A stretch of 64,000 nucleotides of DNA from NCBI RefSeq assembly GCF_001421015.2, contig NZ_CP013023.1, positions 2,225,501 to 2,289,500 on the forward strand, given 5' to 3'. A model generated the notes under the pieces. That model searched no databases and was not told the DNA's origin. It saw only the letters and a list, made by a program, of their open reading frames with translations. The DNA comes from Paenibacillus bovis (lineage in GTDB: Bacteria; Bacillota; Bacilli; Paenibacillales; Paenibacillaceae). This document shows positions 1 through 8,844 of this stretch, piece by piece. A program made the position numbers and the translations under genes. Positions within the stretch are counted from its first letter, which is position 1. Each line of letters starts with the position of its first letter.

Positions 1-1
1 A

Positions 2-265
2 ATGGACCCTCGTGAACTGGGCTATGGACCTTTTGACAAAAACATCTATGAACTGTCTGACGAAGACAAAGCAGGCATCCGCAGTGTACCGGCTTCCCTC
101 GAAGAAGCACTGGACGAGCTGGAGAAAAATCACGAATTCCTGACAGAAGGCGGCGTATTCTCCAAAGACTTTATCGCCAACTATATTGCATTCAAACGTG
201 CTGAAGCCAAAGATGTAGCTATTCGCGTACATCCGCACGAGTTCAGCCTGTACTACGACTGCTAA
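2..265 (+). CDS. glnA: Glutamine synthetase type I, C-terminal part
   Basis: This is the last 87 codons of a type I glutamine synthetase, the cytosolic enzyme that makes glutamine from glutamate, ammonia and ATP. The 5' part lies before the window, so the first ATG seen here is internal. The visible segment follows Bacillus GlnA closely: LGYGPFDKNIYEL, then SLEEALDELEKNHEFL, and the C-terminal tail HPHEFSLYYDC. A strong terminator lies 44 nt after the stop, so this is the end of its transcript. Assignment is by recalled family sequence and is firm; regulation cannot be judged without the upstream part. Confidence 0.93.
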   Translation: MDPRELGYGPFDKNIYELSDEDKAGIRSVPASLEEALDELEKNHEFLTEGGVFSKDFIANYIAFKRAEAKDVAIRVHPHEFSLYYDC

Positions 266-308
266 TCCGCTGTCTACCAGCGAAGCAGATCAATCCTGTA
301 ATCCCAAG

Positions 309-341
309 ATCCTCCGGAACTGCAACTCCGGAGGATTTTTT
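309..341 (+). terminator. Rho-independent terminator after glnA
   Basis: A perfect 10-bp stem, ATCCTCCGGA paired with TCCGGAGGAT, with an 8-nt loop and five to six T after it. It ends the glnA transcript before serC. Confidence 0.9.
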
Positions 342-411
342 AAATGAAATTAATGGTGCTGATATAAAATAAAGACAACTGTCGACTAGATACCATAGTG
401 ACAAAAAGCAC

Positions 412-440
412 TTGCCCGTCCCGGCAATTGCTGATATCAT
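412..440 (+). promoter_or_regulatory. Possible sigma-A promoter for serC
   Basis: TTGCCC, 17-nt spacer, TATCAT, about 80 nt before the serC start. Spacing is ideal but both boxes deviate from consensus, so this is a plausible rather than proven promoter. Confidence 0.4.
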
Positions 441-519
441 ATCGATAATTATCACAAACCTGACATCATCGAATTAACGGATTAAAGGTATACGCTGAAT
501 TGAAAGGGTGGAGAAAGAG

Positions 520-1608
520 ATGACCAAGAGAGCTTATAATTTTAATGCCGGCCCGGCAGCATTGCCGCTGGAAGTGCTGGAGCGTGCCCAGAAGGAATTT
601 GTAGACTATCAGGGTAACGGAATGTCTATTATGGAGATGTCGCACCGTGGTGCCGTCTACGAAGCTGTACATAATGAAGCACAGCAGCGTCTGTTATCCC
701 TGTTGGGTAATCCGGAAGGATATAAGGTTCTGTTCCTGCAGGGTGGAGCAAGTACACAATTTGCTATGCTGCCCCTCAACCTGCTGGGTGAAGGCCAGGT
801 AGCCAGTTATGTAGCGACTGGCAGCTGGGCAGATAAAGCGATCAGTGAAGCCAAGCTGATTGGTGAGGCGCACGTAGCAGCTTCCTCCGAAGCGCAGGAC
901 TTCATGCAGATTCCTGCGCTGGAAGATATCCAGATCCCTGACAATGCAGCATACCTGCACGTGACTTCCAACGAGACGATTGGTGGTATCCAGTACAAAG
1001 AATTCCCAGATACCGGTAATGTTCCACTCATTGTAGATATGTCTAGTGATATTCTGAGCCGTCCGCTGGATATGAGCCAGTTTGGCATGATCTATGCCGG
1101 CGCACAGAAAAATCTGGGTCCATCCGGAGTAACAGTAGTCGTAGCGCGTGAAGAGCTTCTTGCCAATTCGCCAAAAAGTATTCCGACCATTATGCGCTAC
1201 AGCACCTATCTGAAAAATAATTCCCTCTATAATACACCGCCTTCATTTGCTATCTATATGGTGAATGAAGTGCTCAAATGGATCGAAGAGCAGGGTGGGC
1301 TCGAAGGTGTAGCCCGTAATAACGAACGCAAAGCTGCTTTGATCTATGATGCAATTGATCAAAGCGGAGGCTTCTATAAAGGTGCTGCCGAAGTATCCAG
1401 CCGCTCCAATATGAATATCACATTCCGATTGTCTTCCGAAGAACTGGACAAAGCATTTGCTAAAGCTTCCGAGCAGGCTGGATTTGTCGGTCTCAAAGGC
1501 CATCGAAGTGTTGGAGGATTGCGTGCATCCATTTATAATGCGGTTCCTTATGAGAGCTGTGAAGCACTGGTCGAATTTATGAAGGATTTCCAGGCGAAAA
1601 ATAGCTAA
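520..1608 (+). CDS. serC: Phosphoserine aminotransferase
   Basis: SerC converts 3-phosphohydroxypyruvate to 3-phosphoserine with glutamate as amino donor (serine synthesis; cytosol, PLP-dependent). The protein starts TKRAYNFNAGPAALPLEVLE, the typical SerC N-terminus, and contains the PLP-lysine segment AGAQKNLGPSG and the C-terminal GHRSVGGLRASIYNA motif. Its length of 362 residues is normal. I chose ATG at 520 because AGGGTGGAG lies 6 nt before it; an in-frame GTG at 508 overlaps that ribosome site. It stands alone between two terminators, so it is probably a one-gene unit. Confidence 0.95.
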   Translation: MTKRAYNFNAGPAALPLEVLERAQKEFVDYQGNGMSIMEMSHRGAVYEAVHNEAQQRLLSLLGNPEGYKVLFLQGGASTQFAMLPLNLLGEGQVASYVATGSWADKAISEAKLIGEAHVAASSEAQDFMQIPALEDIQIPDNAAYLHVTSNETIGGIQYKEFPDTGNVPLIVDMSSDILSRPLDMSQFGMIYAGAQKNLGPSGVTVVVAREELLANSPKSIPTIMRYSTYLKNNSLYNTPPSFAIYMVNEVLKWIEEQGGLEGVARNNERKAALIYDAIDQSGGFYKGAAEVSSRSNMNITFRLSSEELDKAFAKASEQAGFVGLKGHRSVGGLRASIYNAVPYESCEALVEFMKDFQAKNS

Positions 1609-1647
1609 ACAGAGCAACTTTCACTGCTATATTTGCGTAAATAAGTA

Positions 1648-1675
1648 AAGCCTTCCCGCAAGGGAAGGCTTTTTT
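1648..1675 (+). terminator. Rho-independent terminator after serC
   Basis: Stem AAGCCTTCCC / GGGAAGGCTT with a GCAA loop and a T run. Confidence 0.92.
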
Positions 1676-1769
1676 AAAAAAAATTCAACTATTTTTTGTC
1701 AAAAGCTGTCGCAATTTACCGAGATAGGTTATAATCAAAAAGTACTATAAAAAAGGTGGATACAGAACT

Positions 1770-2234
1770 ATGGCACTACACATCGTATTGGTGGAACCAG
1801 AGATACCAGCTAACACCGGAAATATTGCCAGAACATGCGCAGCTACAGGAATTTACCTGCATCTTGTACGTCCTTTAGGCTTCAGAACAGACGATGCTAC
1901 TCTAAAAAGAGCAGGACTCGATTACTGGCATGCTGTCAATATTGAGTATCATGACTCATTCGAAGAAGTACAAAAGTCCTATAAAGAACATCGCTTTTTC
2001 TATGCAACTACAAAAGCTAAAAACAGATATTCTGATTTTAAGTTTCAAGATGGTGACTTTTTCGTGTTTGGCAAAGAAACCAAGGGTTTACCGCCCGAGC
2101 TGATTGCAGCTAATCCCGAGACTGCCATGAAAATGCCGATGACTGATAATGTACGCTCGCTCAATCTTTCTAATTCAGCAGCTATTATCGTGTATGAGGC
2201 GCTTCGTCAACTGGATTTCCCAGGGATGAAATAA
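1770..2234 (+). CDS. trmL: tRNA (cytidine(34)-2'-O)-methyltransferase
   Basis: TrmL (older names YibK, CspR) is a small SPOUT-fold enzyme that 2'-O-methylates the wobble nucleotide of certain leucine tRNAs using S-adenosylmethionine. The 154-residue length is normal for the single-domain family. Visible motifs are the N-terminal LVEPEIPANTGNIARTCAAT segment, the VFGKETKGLP loop and the C-terminal NLSNSAAIIVYEALRQ knot region that binds AdoMet. The ribosome site AAGGTGG sits about 8 nt before ATG. Codon use is somewhat more AT-rich than the neighbouring serC. Monocistronic by context. Confidence 0.93.
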   Translation: MALHIVLVEPEIPANTGNIARTCAATGIYLHLVRPLGFRTDDATLKRAGLDYWHAVNIEYHDSFEEVQKSYKEHRFFYATTKAKNRYSDFKFQDGDFFVFGKETKGLPPELIAANPETAMKMPMTDNVRSLNLSNSAAIIVYEALRQLDFPGMK

Positions 2235-2456
2235 TCAGAGCTTCCCGATGAGAAAAGCATGGTTTCTAAAAGAAGTAATAGAAATTAGTAAAAGTTAGCA
2301 GGATTCGAGAAGTAAGCAGAGAATATATAGAAAAGCAAAATTAAGTGAATATATAGCTGATATTCCAAATTTTGTACTTCTTTTATTTTCTCTTACTTCC
2401 ACAACCAGCATTAGTGATAATGCCACAGAATGAATAACAGAGAGGTGTATATTAGT

Positions 2457-2711
2457 ATGAAACCGGCAGGCGTTGTACGTAAAGTAGATCAATTGGGAAG
2501 AATCGTATTACCAAAATCGTTGCGCAAAAGATATCAAATGAATGAAGGAGATCCTGTAGAAATTCTCGTTCAGGGTGACCATATCATTTTGGAGAGATAC
2601 CGTCCGAAATGTGTATTCTGTGGTTCGATGGAAGAAGTTAGTGAGTTCAAGGAACGTTATATCTGTGCACAATGCGTAACAGAAATGAATTTGATTCCCA
2701 AAAATGCCTAA
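2457..2711 (+). CDS. AbrB/SpoVT-type transition-state regulator with zinc-ribbon-like tail
   Basis: An 84-residue DNA-binding regulator. Residues 1-45 form an AbrB swapped-hairpin domain (KPAGVVRKVDQLGRIVLPKS, then MNEGDPVEILV), as in AbrB, Abh and SpoVT of Bacillus. Residues ~50-78 differ from AbrB: they hold two CxxC pairs (CVFC and CAQC) that look like a small zinc ribbon instead of AbrB's multimerisation domain. ATG at 2457 is preferred because AGAGAGGTG lies 9 nt before it; an upstream in-frame ATG at 2430 has no ribosome site. Targets unknown. Confidence 0.85.
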   Translation: MKPAGVVRKVDQLGRIVLPKSLRKRYQMNEGDPVEILVQGDHIILERYRPKCVFCGSMEEVSEFKERYICAQCVTEMNLIPKNA

Positions 2712-2806
2712 TTCATTTAATGAGTAACATTTATTGTCAGAATAGATGGTAAGGAGATCATGCTGCATCAGGCTGACAATAGATAAATAATTATAAGCAT
2801 AATAGC

Positions 2807-2865
2807 AAAGCCCCTGCTTCCTCGATCTACTGGTACGGAACCGGTAGAGAGGAGGCAGGGGCTTT
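2807..2865. terminator. Bidirectional terminator
   Basis: A long hairpin, AAAGCCCCTGC paired with GCAGGGGCTTT, further extended by CTTCCTC / GAGGAGG. It lies between the converging abrB-like gene and the minus-strand gene that ends at 2878. Confidence 0.85.
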
Positions 2866-2877
2866 AGTATTTCTGTA

Positions 2878-3945
2878 TTATTTAAAAAATAAAAAGTTGG
2901 TAGCTACCGGACGCAGATTGCCATCGGAAGGCCGGTTTACTACTCTTCCATTCAGGATCAGTGAAGTAGAGCCACCGCCATCCAGATTGTAGGCGTCGAT
3001 CACGCCCATTTTGTACATTTTGTCCTGAAGCTCCTGCAGTGTAGCACCAGAGCTGCCATTTTCATTATAACCATCCGCAGTCATAATAATAATCTGATCA
3101 TCCTTGTACTTGCCAATTACTGTACGCGGTGCGCGCAGCGGTGTTTTTTGCCATTTGGCCGGAATAGGGGTCTTTTTGCCGTTCTGAATCAGCACAGGCA
3201 CAAAGGAAGCGCCAAAAGAAGGACGAAGTGCATCCAGCTTGGCCTGACTCGTAAATTTGCCTCCGATCAGTTTGCCCGAACGATTCAAGCCTACAAAGAA
3301 AAGATCCTTGAAGGTAGCTTCAAAGCCGTTCAGATACTGGCCATTCAAAACGGTCGTACTAAGCGGATAACGCTTGCCGCCTGCATCTGCAAATCCACCG
3401 GCGTTAATCCCGGCGATAGCTCCATATCGCTGTACAGCAGTCAGCGTAGTCTCTGCGCCGCCATAAGCATCTTTGCCAAGCGTCATTTTCATGGCATGCG
3501 GGTCTTTGAGCTTGATTTTCATAGCATAGGCTTTGTAGGTTCCGGGATTTAATCGATACAGTTCGATATGAATCTTGTCACTGTTGACCCGTTCACTGGC
3601 GGCCCCCAGTTTGGAGGTGATGCGCCGATTATAGATTTGCTCCGGTCTGGCCGCCTGAATAGAGGCGGCTTTTACGATCGAAGACATGGCTGTGGTGGTC
3701 TTGTTATACAGCCGGGTGGTCTTCTCGATCGAAGCGGATGTCTGAACAGCAATAGTTTCCGCCTTATCCAGTGTATGCAGGATCTCGCCGGATTGGGCAT
3801 CCAGACTGGCAGAGGGTGTATATGCCTGCAGATGGAGTGGTACGGTCATTGATTTGGATTGCAGCAGCATCACTAGCAGCAGTCCGATAAAAGGAGCAGT
3901 CGCCAGCATAAAAAAGCGATTTATTCTTTTGACATTCCGGTTCAT
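2878..3945 (-). CDS. Phosphodiester glycosidase (NAGPA-domain) membrane-anchored protein
   Basis: A 355-residue envelope protein. An N-terminal hydrophobic helix (about residues 11-28, FMLATAPFIGLLLVMLL) anchors or exports it. The C-terminal ~200 residues match the phosphodiester glycosidase/NAGPA family (former DUF2233): IAGINAGGF, the APRTVIGKYKDD segment, and the C-terminal signature YNLDGGGSTSL with PVATNFLFF. Family members remove sugar-phosphodiester caps or act on cell-wall and exopolysaccharide phosphodiesters; the substrate here is unknown. Its start overlaps the stop of the upstream coiled-coil gene by 4 bp, so the two are translationally coupled. Confidence 0.85.
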   Translation of the reverse strand: MNRNVKRINRFFMLATAPFIGLLLVMLLQSKSMTVPLHLQAYTPSASLDAQSGEILHTLDKAETIAVQTSASIEKTTRLYNKTTTAMSSIVKAASIQAARPEQIYNRRITSKLGAASERVNSDKIHIELYRLNPGTYKAYAMKIKLKDPHAMKMTLGKDAYGGAETTLTAVQRYGAIAGINAGGFADAGGKRYPLSTTVLNGQYLNGFEATFKDLFFVGLNRSGKLIGGKFTSQAKLDALRPSFGASFVPVLIQNGKKTPIPAKWQKTPLRAPRTVIGKYKDDQIIIMTADGYNENGSSGATLQELQDKMYKMGVIDAYNLDGGGSTSLILNGRVVNRPSDGNLRPVATNFLFFK

Positions 3946-4349
3946 TTGAGCAGCTCCATTTTCTTTTGCAGAGTATTCAGCTGCTTTTGCACTTCGTTTA
4001 ACTGGGTGTATAATTTATTGCTGTTGTCTGTTTTGCTGCTGGCATTATCCTTGGTAAAGGTCAGCAGCTCGTTAAAGGACTCTACTTTGCTCTGCAATGC
4101 GTTCATATCTTTGGACATATCCTGGAACCGGGCGTCATAATCCTGGTGCAGGGCAGCGATCTGACGCTGTGTATCTGCCTGGATTGCTGTGATCATCTGC
4201 TGCTTCATATGATTGCTGTATAGGTAAGCTACGGTAGCACCGAGCGCGATAATCAAAATCCAGAAGATCAAAAACCATTTCGCAGAAGACGGTTTGGGAG
4301 GCTGAAAGCGTGATCGTACACGCGGATTGTTCTCTGCGTTGGACTCCAT
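3942..4349 (-). CDS. Small membrane protein with extracytoplasmic coiled coil
   Basis: 135 residues, not recognised beyond its architecture. Residues 1-22 are hydrophilic and basic, 23-45 form one transmembrane helix (WFLIFWILIIALGATVAYLY), and 50-135 are rich in Q, K, E and L with heptad spacing, suggesting a coiled coil outside the membrane. It is the first gene of a two-gene operon with the phosphodiester glycosidase protein (4-bp overlap). A scaffold or partner role for that enzyme is inference. Confidence 0.75.
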   Translation of the reverse strand: MESNAENNPRVRSRFQPPKPSSAKWFLIFWILIIALGATVAYLYSNHMKQQMITAIQADTQRQIAALHQDYDARFQDMSKDMNALQSKVESFNELLTFTKDNASSKTDNSNKLYTQLNEVQKQLNTLQKKMELLK

Positions 4350-4674
4350 TCAGAATCACCTCGATAATACGTTTATTTGTTGAACAGACTACATTCTAAC
4401 ATGTACATTCCGACCCGTCTAATTTGTAAAAGAACAGATTATTCTGCGCTTTCGTAGAACATATCGGCGGTACGGACTGCTTTTTTATAGCTGCAAGGAA
4501 AATAAAAAAAGTCGACCCAACTTGGACATTTCTGCTGCCAGGTATGCGCATACATGCAAAGCATATTCCGAAATAAATGCAAAATATGGCATAAAAAATT
4601 ATCGGTTGTTCGCCGATATGTAACTATACGGTAATAAAAGAAACAAGCATGATGAACAGGAAGGAAGTGTCCAA
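4350..4674. other. Divergent intergenic region
   Basis: 325 nt between the minus-strand envelope operon and the plus-strand response regulator. On the minus strand a weak promoter can be read (TTAGAC, 18 nt, TAGAAT; plus-strand 4393-4422). I see no RNA gene or repeat. Confidence 0.4.
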
Positions 4675-5433
4675 GTGGAGAGTATTTGGAAGGTTATCAT
4701 TATCGATAATCATCCAGCATTGATGCTGGGTACCAAACTAATACTGGAAGAAACGGCTGATCTGAGTGTCGTGGCAACTGCCAGTTCCGTCAAGGAAGGG
4801 GTTCAGCTCGCCGCACGTATCAAGCCGGATCTGATCCTGCTCGATGACTCGCTGCCCGAGGGCAATGCCGAACATTATTTGCGTCAGGTGAAACGCAGCA
4901 GTACAGAAAGTCATGTCATTGTACTGACAGGCGATAATAATTTATCCTTATTTGCCGGCCTGATGAGCATGGGAGCGAGCGGTGTGTTATCCAAGGAATC
5001 TTCGCCTGCCCAGCTGCTGCATCTTATTAATGGTCTGAGACAGGGACTGACCGTTATTCCATTGTCATGGCTGCATCAAGGTGTTGTACCGGTGCCTGCC
5101 GAAATTCCGACAGACGGTTATTTTGAGTTGTCCCAAATTGAGCACACCATCATGATTCAAATTACACAGGGGTTTACATACGACAAGATCGCTGATGTGA
5201 TCCGTGTAAGCCGGCGTTCTGTCGACAATTATTTGCGTAAAATCTATGACAAGCTCGGCGTAAGCAGCCGTGCACAGGCAATTGAGAAATATACACTATA
5301 CTCGCATACCGCTTCCTTCAAAGGAGCACTGGAGTCTCATCCAAGCATTGCAGCCGTTGAATCGGCTGTAACGATCGAACCGGTGATCAAAGTAGAACGC
5401 TCCGCTCCCGTAAAAAAGGTTGCCCTGGATTGA
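4675..5433 (+). CDS. NarL/FixJ-type response regulator
   Basis: 252 residues: an N-terminal receiver domain and a LuxR-type DNA-binding domain. The acidic pocket is Asp11-Asn12 and the phospho-acceptor is Asp57 in LILLDDSLPE; Thr in VLTGDN and Lys in LSKESSP complete the site. The helix-turn-helix lies at about 155-215 (GFTYDKIADVIRVSRRSVDN, then RKIYDKLGV). A ~40-residue unstructured tail follows. GTG at 4675 is preceded by AAGGAAG at 7 nt. No histidine kinase is adjacent, so this is an orphan regulator; the next gene, 48 nt on, is an aminotransferase. Input signal unknown. Confidence 0.88.
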   Translation: MESIWKVIIIDNHPALMLGTKLILEETADLSVVATASSVKEGVQLAARIKPDLILLDDSLPEGNAEHYLRQVKRSSTESHVIVLTGDNNLSLFAGLMSMGASGVLSKESSPAQLLHLINGLRQGLTVIPLSWLHQGVVPVPAEIPTDGYFELSQIEHTIMIQITQGFTYDKIADVIRVSRRSVDNYLRKIYDKLGVSSRAQAIEKYTLYSHTASFKGALESHPSIAAVESAVTIEPVIKVERSAPVKKVALD

Positions 5434-5481
5434 AGTTCGGGTGTATGATCTTGAAAAAGCATCGTACAGGAGGCTGGAACG

Positions 5482-6708
5482 GTGAAATTCTTATTTGCAT
5501 CAAGGGTCAGCAATATGCCTGCATTCTCGGTTCGTTCGGAGGATCGTCGGCAGCGTCGTGAATCGTGGATTTCACTGGCGGAAGAACTGCCGGCCGAAGA
5601 GCTGTTTCCGCTCTCTCAGCTGGGAGAAGCTGCCGGAACGGTATTTTCTGCCGGTCCGCGTGTACTGCAATATGGAGAGGTAGCCGGGTCGCTGGCGCTG
5701 CGTGAGTGGCTTCATACCCGTTGGAAGCAGGATCAGCGATTATCGGTAGACCCTGCCAATATTCTGTTAACATCAGGCAGTCAGCAGACGATCGATCTGC
5801 TGGTACGCATCTATGTGAATAGTGGAGAGACTGTACTGGTAGAATCTCCAGCGCCGCCCGGCTGTCTGCAGGTACTTCATTTGCAGGGAGCGCGGGTTAT
5901 TCATGTTGCCTGCGATGAGCAGGGCATGATCCCCGAAAGTCTCGACGAAATGATTCGTCTTCATCGTCCCAAGCTGCTGTTTGTTTCTCCCAATTTCGGG
6001 AATCCGACAGGGAGGGTATGGAGTCTGGAGCGCAGACAGGCTGTACTGGAACTATGTATGCAGCATGAGCTGTTGATCGCCGAAGATGACGCCTATGGTG
6101 ATCTGCATTTCGGATCGGAACCGGTCAGTTCTTTTCGCCAGCGTTATCCGACCTTGTTCAAGCTGGATCGGGATCAGGGCGGCAATCATGTGCTGTATAT
6201 CGGTTCATTCAGCAAAACAATTGTGCCGGCACTGCGAATCGGCTGGGCAGCTGGCGATGATCGTCTGATCCAGGTGATGTCTGCCGCCAAGCAGACGGCG
6301 GATTGGCAGTCCAGCACCATGAACCAGGCGATTCTGCTGCGTCTGCTGCAGTCCCAGCGGTTTGACTGGGGGAGCCATATCACCATGCTTAACCGTGAAT
6401 ATGATATCCGGCTCAAGCTGATGCTGGAGCTGCTCAAACGTCCCAACTGGCGAGGAACCGAAGTAGAGATTCCTATTGGCGGAATGTTCCTATGGGCTCA
6501 ACTGCCGGATCAGCTGGATGGTGAAGCGCTGCTGAGCAGAGCACTGGAAAAAGGAGTATCGTTTTTGCCGGGGGCACGTTGTTATGCCAGCGGGGAAGGC
6601 AGCAGTGCGATCCGGCTGAACTTTACCCATCCTGGCCGTGATGAACTGCTGCTGGGGATGAATCTGATTTCCGAAGTGATTGCAGAGATGCGGCAGGAAA
6701 ACAGCTAG
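5482..6708 (+). CDS. PLP-dependent aminotransferase, class I/II (LysN/MocR-like fold)
   Basis: A 408-residue fold-type I aminotransferase. QYGEVAGSLALREWL, LLTSGSQQTIDL and VSPNFGNPTGR are typical; the PLP lysine is in GSFSKTIVPALRIGW. It resembles 2-aminoadipate/valine-pyruvate transaminases and the C-terminal half of MocR regulators, but has no GntR helix-turn-helix at its N-terminus. GTG at 5482 is preceded by CAGGAGG at 8 nt. It follows the LuxR-type regulator gene by 48 nt and is probably co-transcribed. The amino acid used cannot be told from the sequence. Confidence 0.85.
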   Translation: MKFLFASRVSNMPAFSVRSEDRRQRRESWISLAEELPAEELFPLSQLGEAAGTVFSAGPRVLQYGEVAGSLALREWLHTRWKQDQRLSVDPANILLTSGSQQTIDLLVRIYVNSGETVLVESPAPPGCLQVLHLQGARVIHVACDEQGMIPESLDEMIRLHRPKLLFVSPNFGNPTGRVWSLERRQAVLELCMQHELLIAEDDAYGDLHFGSEPVSSFRQRYPTLFKLDRDQGGNHVLYIGSFSKTIVPALRIGWAAGDDRLIQVMSAAKQTADWQSSTMNQAILLRLLQSQRFDWGSHITMLNREYDIRLKLMLELLKRPNWRGTEVEIPIGGMFLWAQLPDQLDGEALLSRALEKGVSFLPGARCYASGEGSSAIRLNFTHPGRDELLLGMNLISEVIAEMRQENS

Positions 6709-6770
6709 ATTAACAAGATAAGTCGACGCTCGGTAAAGCAAGGATAGGGTCTGATTGCAGAATATAGCGG

Positions 6771-7526
6771 CTATTCCTCTGTATATTCCGGCAGGTCTGC
6801 AAGTGATGCCAAGTTAGGCGGCTGGAGTACATGGGCATAATCGTGCAGAGCCTGTCTGCCTGCAGCAGTCAAATGATAGCGTCCGCGGGAGACGCGTTCG
6901 AACCACCGATAATGATTATCCTGCAAAATAGCTGCTGCTGTACCGATGCCGGTAGCGTCACGCAGCTGACGCGGTGACAACGTCTCTTCGTCGCCAAAGG
7001 CATTCGCAATGCGCAGTGCCTTTTCGCGGTAGGCGGTAATAAGAGGCACTCCCGTACTGCCGCCCAGATTGTAATCGCCGCTGCGCCCGGCCAGTTCCTT
7101 GAGCAGCCGTTCTTTTTTTCGGCTGTTTTTGCGAGGTGTGCGTGCAGGAGTAGCCGAATGGGCAGGCTCACACAGTATTTCAATAAATGGAGCTTTTGTT
7201 TTGTATAGCGTCACTGTCAGCAGGCCAAGGCCCAGACGGCGGCAAAGATCGGTTAGATCGCCCCAGCGCTGATTGTGTGCTCCTTTTTTGGCACGATTGC
7301 GCTCAACAGCTACATATACATTACTGCTCAATTTGAGACGTTCAACTCCCTGCAAAAGCAGCGGCAGATTGAACGTTTTTTTGATTTCGATAATCAGGGG
7401 CTCGGTATCGCCTTCGCGTAGACCGACCAGATCGCAGTGTCGGACTTCACTTTTGATATCATATCCCTGTCGGGCAAAAAAGTCTTTGATCGGTAAATAT
7501 AATTCAGTCTCGTTCTTTACAGCCAT
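6771..7526 (-). CDS. DUF2161 family PD-(D/E)XK-like protein
   Basis: A 251-residue protein of the DUF2161 family. The N-terminal ~120 residues read as a PD-(D/E)XK nuclease-like core: VRHCDLVGLRE supplies the acidic residue and LIIEIKKTF the E-x-K pair. A basic linker (TPARTPRKNSRKKERL) connects to a C-terminal region (about 150-240) with PLITAYREKALRIANAF and a winged-helix look. Family members are annotated as predicted phosphodiesterases of unknown role. GGAGAACTGGAACC precedes the ATG. No operon partner. Confidence 0.75.
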   Translation of the reverse strand: MAVKNETELYLPIKDFFARQGYDIKSEVRHCDLVGLREGDTEPLIIEIKKTFNLPLLLQGVERLKLSSNVYVAVERNRAKKGAHNQRWGDLTDLCRRLGLGLLTVTLYKTKAPFIEILCEPAHSATPARTPRKNSRKKERLLKELAGRSGDYNLGGSTGVPLITAYREKALRIANAFGDEETLSPRQLRDATGIGTAAAILQDNHYRWFERVSRGRYHLTAAGRQALHDYAHVLQPPNLASLADLPEYTEE

Positions 7527-7692
7527 GGTTCCAGTTCTCCTTCAATTATGCTGCTGAAAGTATATCATATTCGGACAGCTCTAAACTAAGATGGTTCCTT
7601 ATCCGATGTAAATTACATGTTATCTGTTAGTAAATAGAAGATTAAACAATATTTATAGCAGAATCACTATATACCGCACAGGGGGATCAGTA

Positions 7693-8712
7693 ATGATACA
7701 GGTTTCATCTCAGCGCCGGCGGCAGCTCGAATATATCCGTTTAACGGATAAGGACGTGCAGCTGCTGGCTTCATATCGCACAATTTTTGAAAAAGTGGTT
7801 GATGAAGTAGTCGACTATTTTTATGATCATATCGATAAGTATCCGGATCTGAAGCGTGTTATCCAGGGCAATGGATCATCGGTGCATCGTCTCAAGCAGA
7901 CGCAGCGCGATTATTGGCTTTCGCTTGCCGGAGGCGTGATTAATGAGGAGTTTATTGAGCATCGTCTCAAAATCGGCAAAATTCATTCCCGGATCGGATT
8001 GAATCTGGATTATTATCTGGGTACGTACATGACTTACACCGATATCGCTGCACGGGTATTGGAACGGGAACTGCCGGATCAGTGGATGCCTGTACTGAAC
8101 GCACTGACACGCATGTTCAATCTGGATTCCCAGCTGGTGCTGGAAGCCTACGGAGAACAGGAGCAGGAGCAGATTCGGGAAATGGCAGATCAGAAGCAGC
8201 ATATGCTGTCATCGGTGACCGAAGTGGTCGACCGGATGAGCAGCATGATTGTACGGCTGAACGAGAATGCACGTGACATTTCCGATTCGGCAGGGCATAT
8301 CGCCGCCTCCCAGGAATTATCCCTGCAGGAAATGAACAGTCTGGGCCATGAAGTCAAGCAGATCAGCACGGTAGGCTCCATTATGCGCGAGCTGTCGGAT
8401 CAGACGCATCTGCTCGGTCTCAATGCTTCTATTGAAGCTGCCCATGCCGGGGAGTATGGACGTGGATTCAGTATTGTCGCTCAGGAGGTGCGCAAGCTGG
8501 CAGGTTCTTCCCAAAATGCATTGAAAGATATTAACGGTACGCTGCAAGTCATTATGTCGCGTCTGAATCAGGTCGAAGAAAGCTTCAAGCATAATGTGGA
8601 ATTGTCGCGCCAGCAGGCTGGCAGTTCGCAGGAACTGGCTACTTTTGCCCAGATGATTGAACAGGTAGCACGCGAGCTGGAGGAACTTCAGCAGGCCGAA
8701 TATAGCAGCTGA
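7693..8712 (+). CDS. Globin-coupled sensor / soluble methyl-accepting chemotaxis-type transducer
   Basis: 339 residues with no membrane helix. Residues ~10-170 form a sensor globin like HemAT: YFYDHIDKYPDL, QRDYWLSLAGG, and KIGKIHSRIGLN with His98 as the expected proximal haem ligand. Residues ~185-330 form a cytoplasmic signalling hairpin with LSDQTHLLGLNASIEAAHAG and FSIVAQEVRKLAGSS, the tip that contacts CheW and CheA. The whole protein is about 90 residues shorter than HemAT of B. subtilis, mainly in the signalling bundle. Role: oxygen or gas sensing for taxis. A GGGGG ribosome site precedes ATG. Confidence 0.88.
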   Translation: MIQVSSQRRRQLEYIRLTDKDVQLLASYRTIFEKVVDEVVDYFYDHIDKYPDLKRVIQGNGSSVHRLKQTQRDYWLSLAGGVINEEFIEHRLKIGKIHSRIGLNLDYYLGTYMTYTDIAARVLERELPDQWMPVLNALTRMFNLDSQLVLEAYGEQEQEQIREMADQKQHMLSSVTEVVDRMSSMIVRLNENARDISDSAGHIAASQELSLQEMNSLGHEVKQISTVGSIMRELSDQTHLLGLNASIEAAHAGEYGRGFSIVAQEVRKLAGSSQNALKDINGTLQVIMSRLNQVEESFKHNVELSRQQAGSSQELATFAQMIEQVARELEELQQAEYSS

Positions 8713-8775
8713 TTGAGCTGTGAATCAGACAGAAATAAAAGGCAAAAAAAAGTTTGAGAAAAAAACAGAAGTTCT

Positions 8776-8804
8776 TTGACTTTTTGAGGTATGAGTGTAT
8801 AATA
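8776..8804 (+). promoter_or_regulatory. Sigma-A promoter of rpmE2
   Basis: TTGACT, 17-nt spacer, TATAAT, about 40 nt before the L31 start. This is one of the best consensus promoters in the window. No clear Zur operator was seen, although type B L31 genes are often Zur-controlled. Confidence 0.8.
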
Positions 8805-8844
8805 GGAAGAGCGTGATTAATTTTATGAACGAAGGTGATTACTC

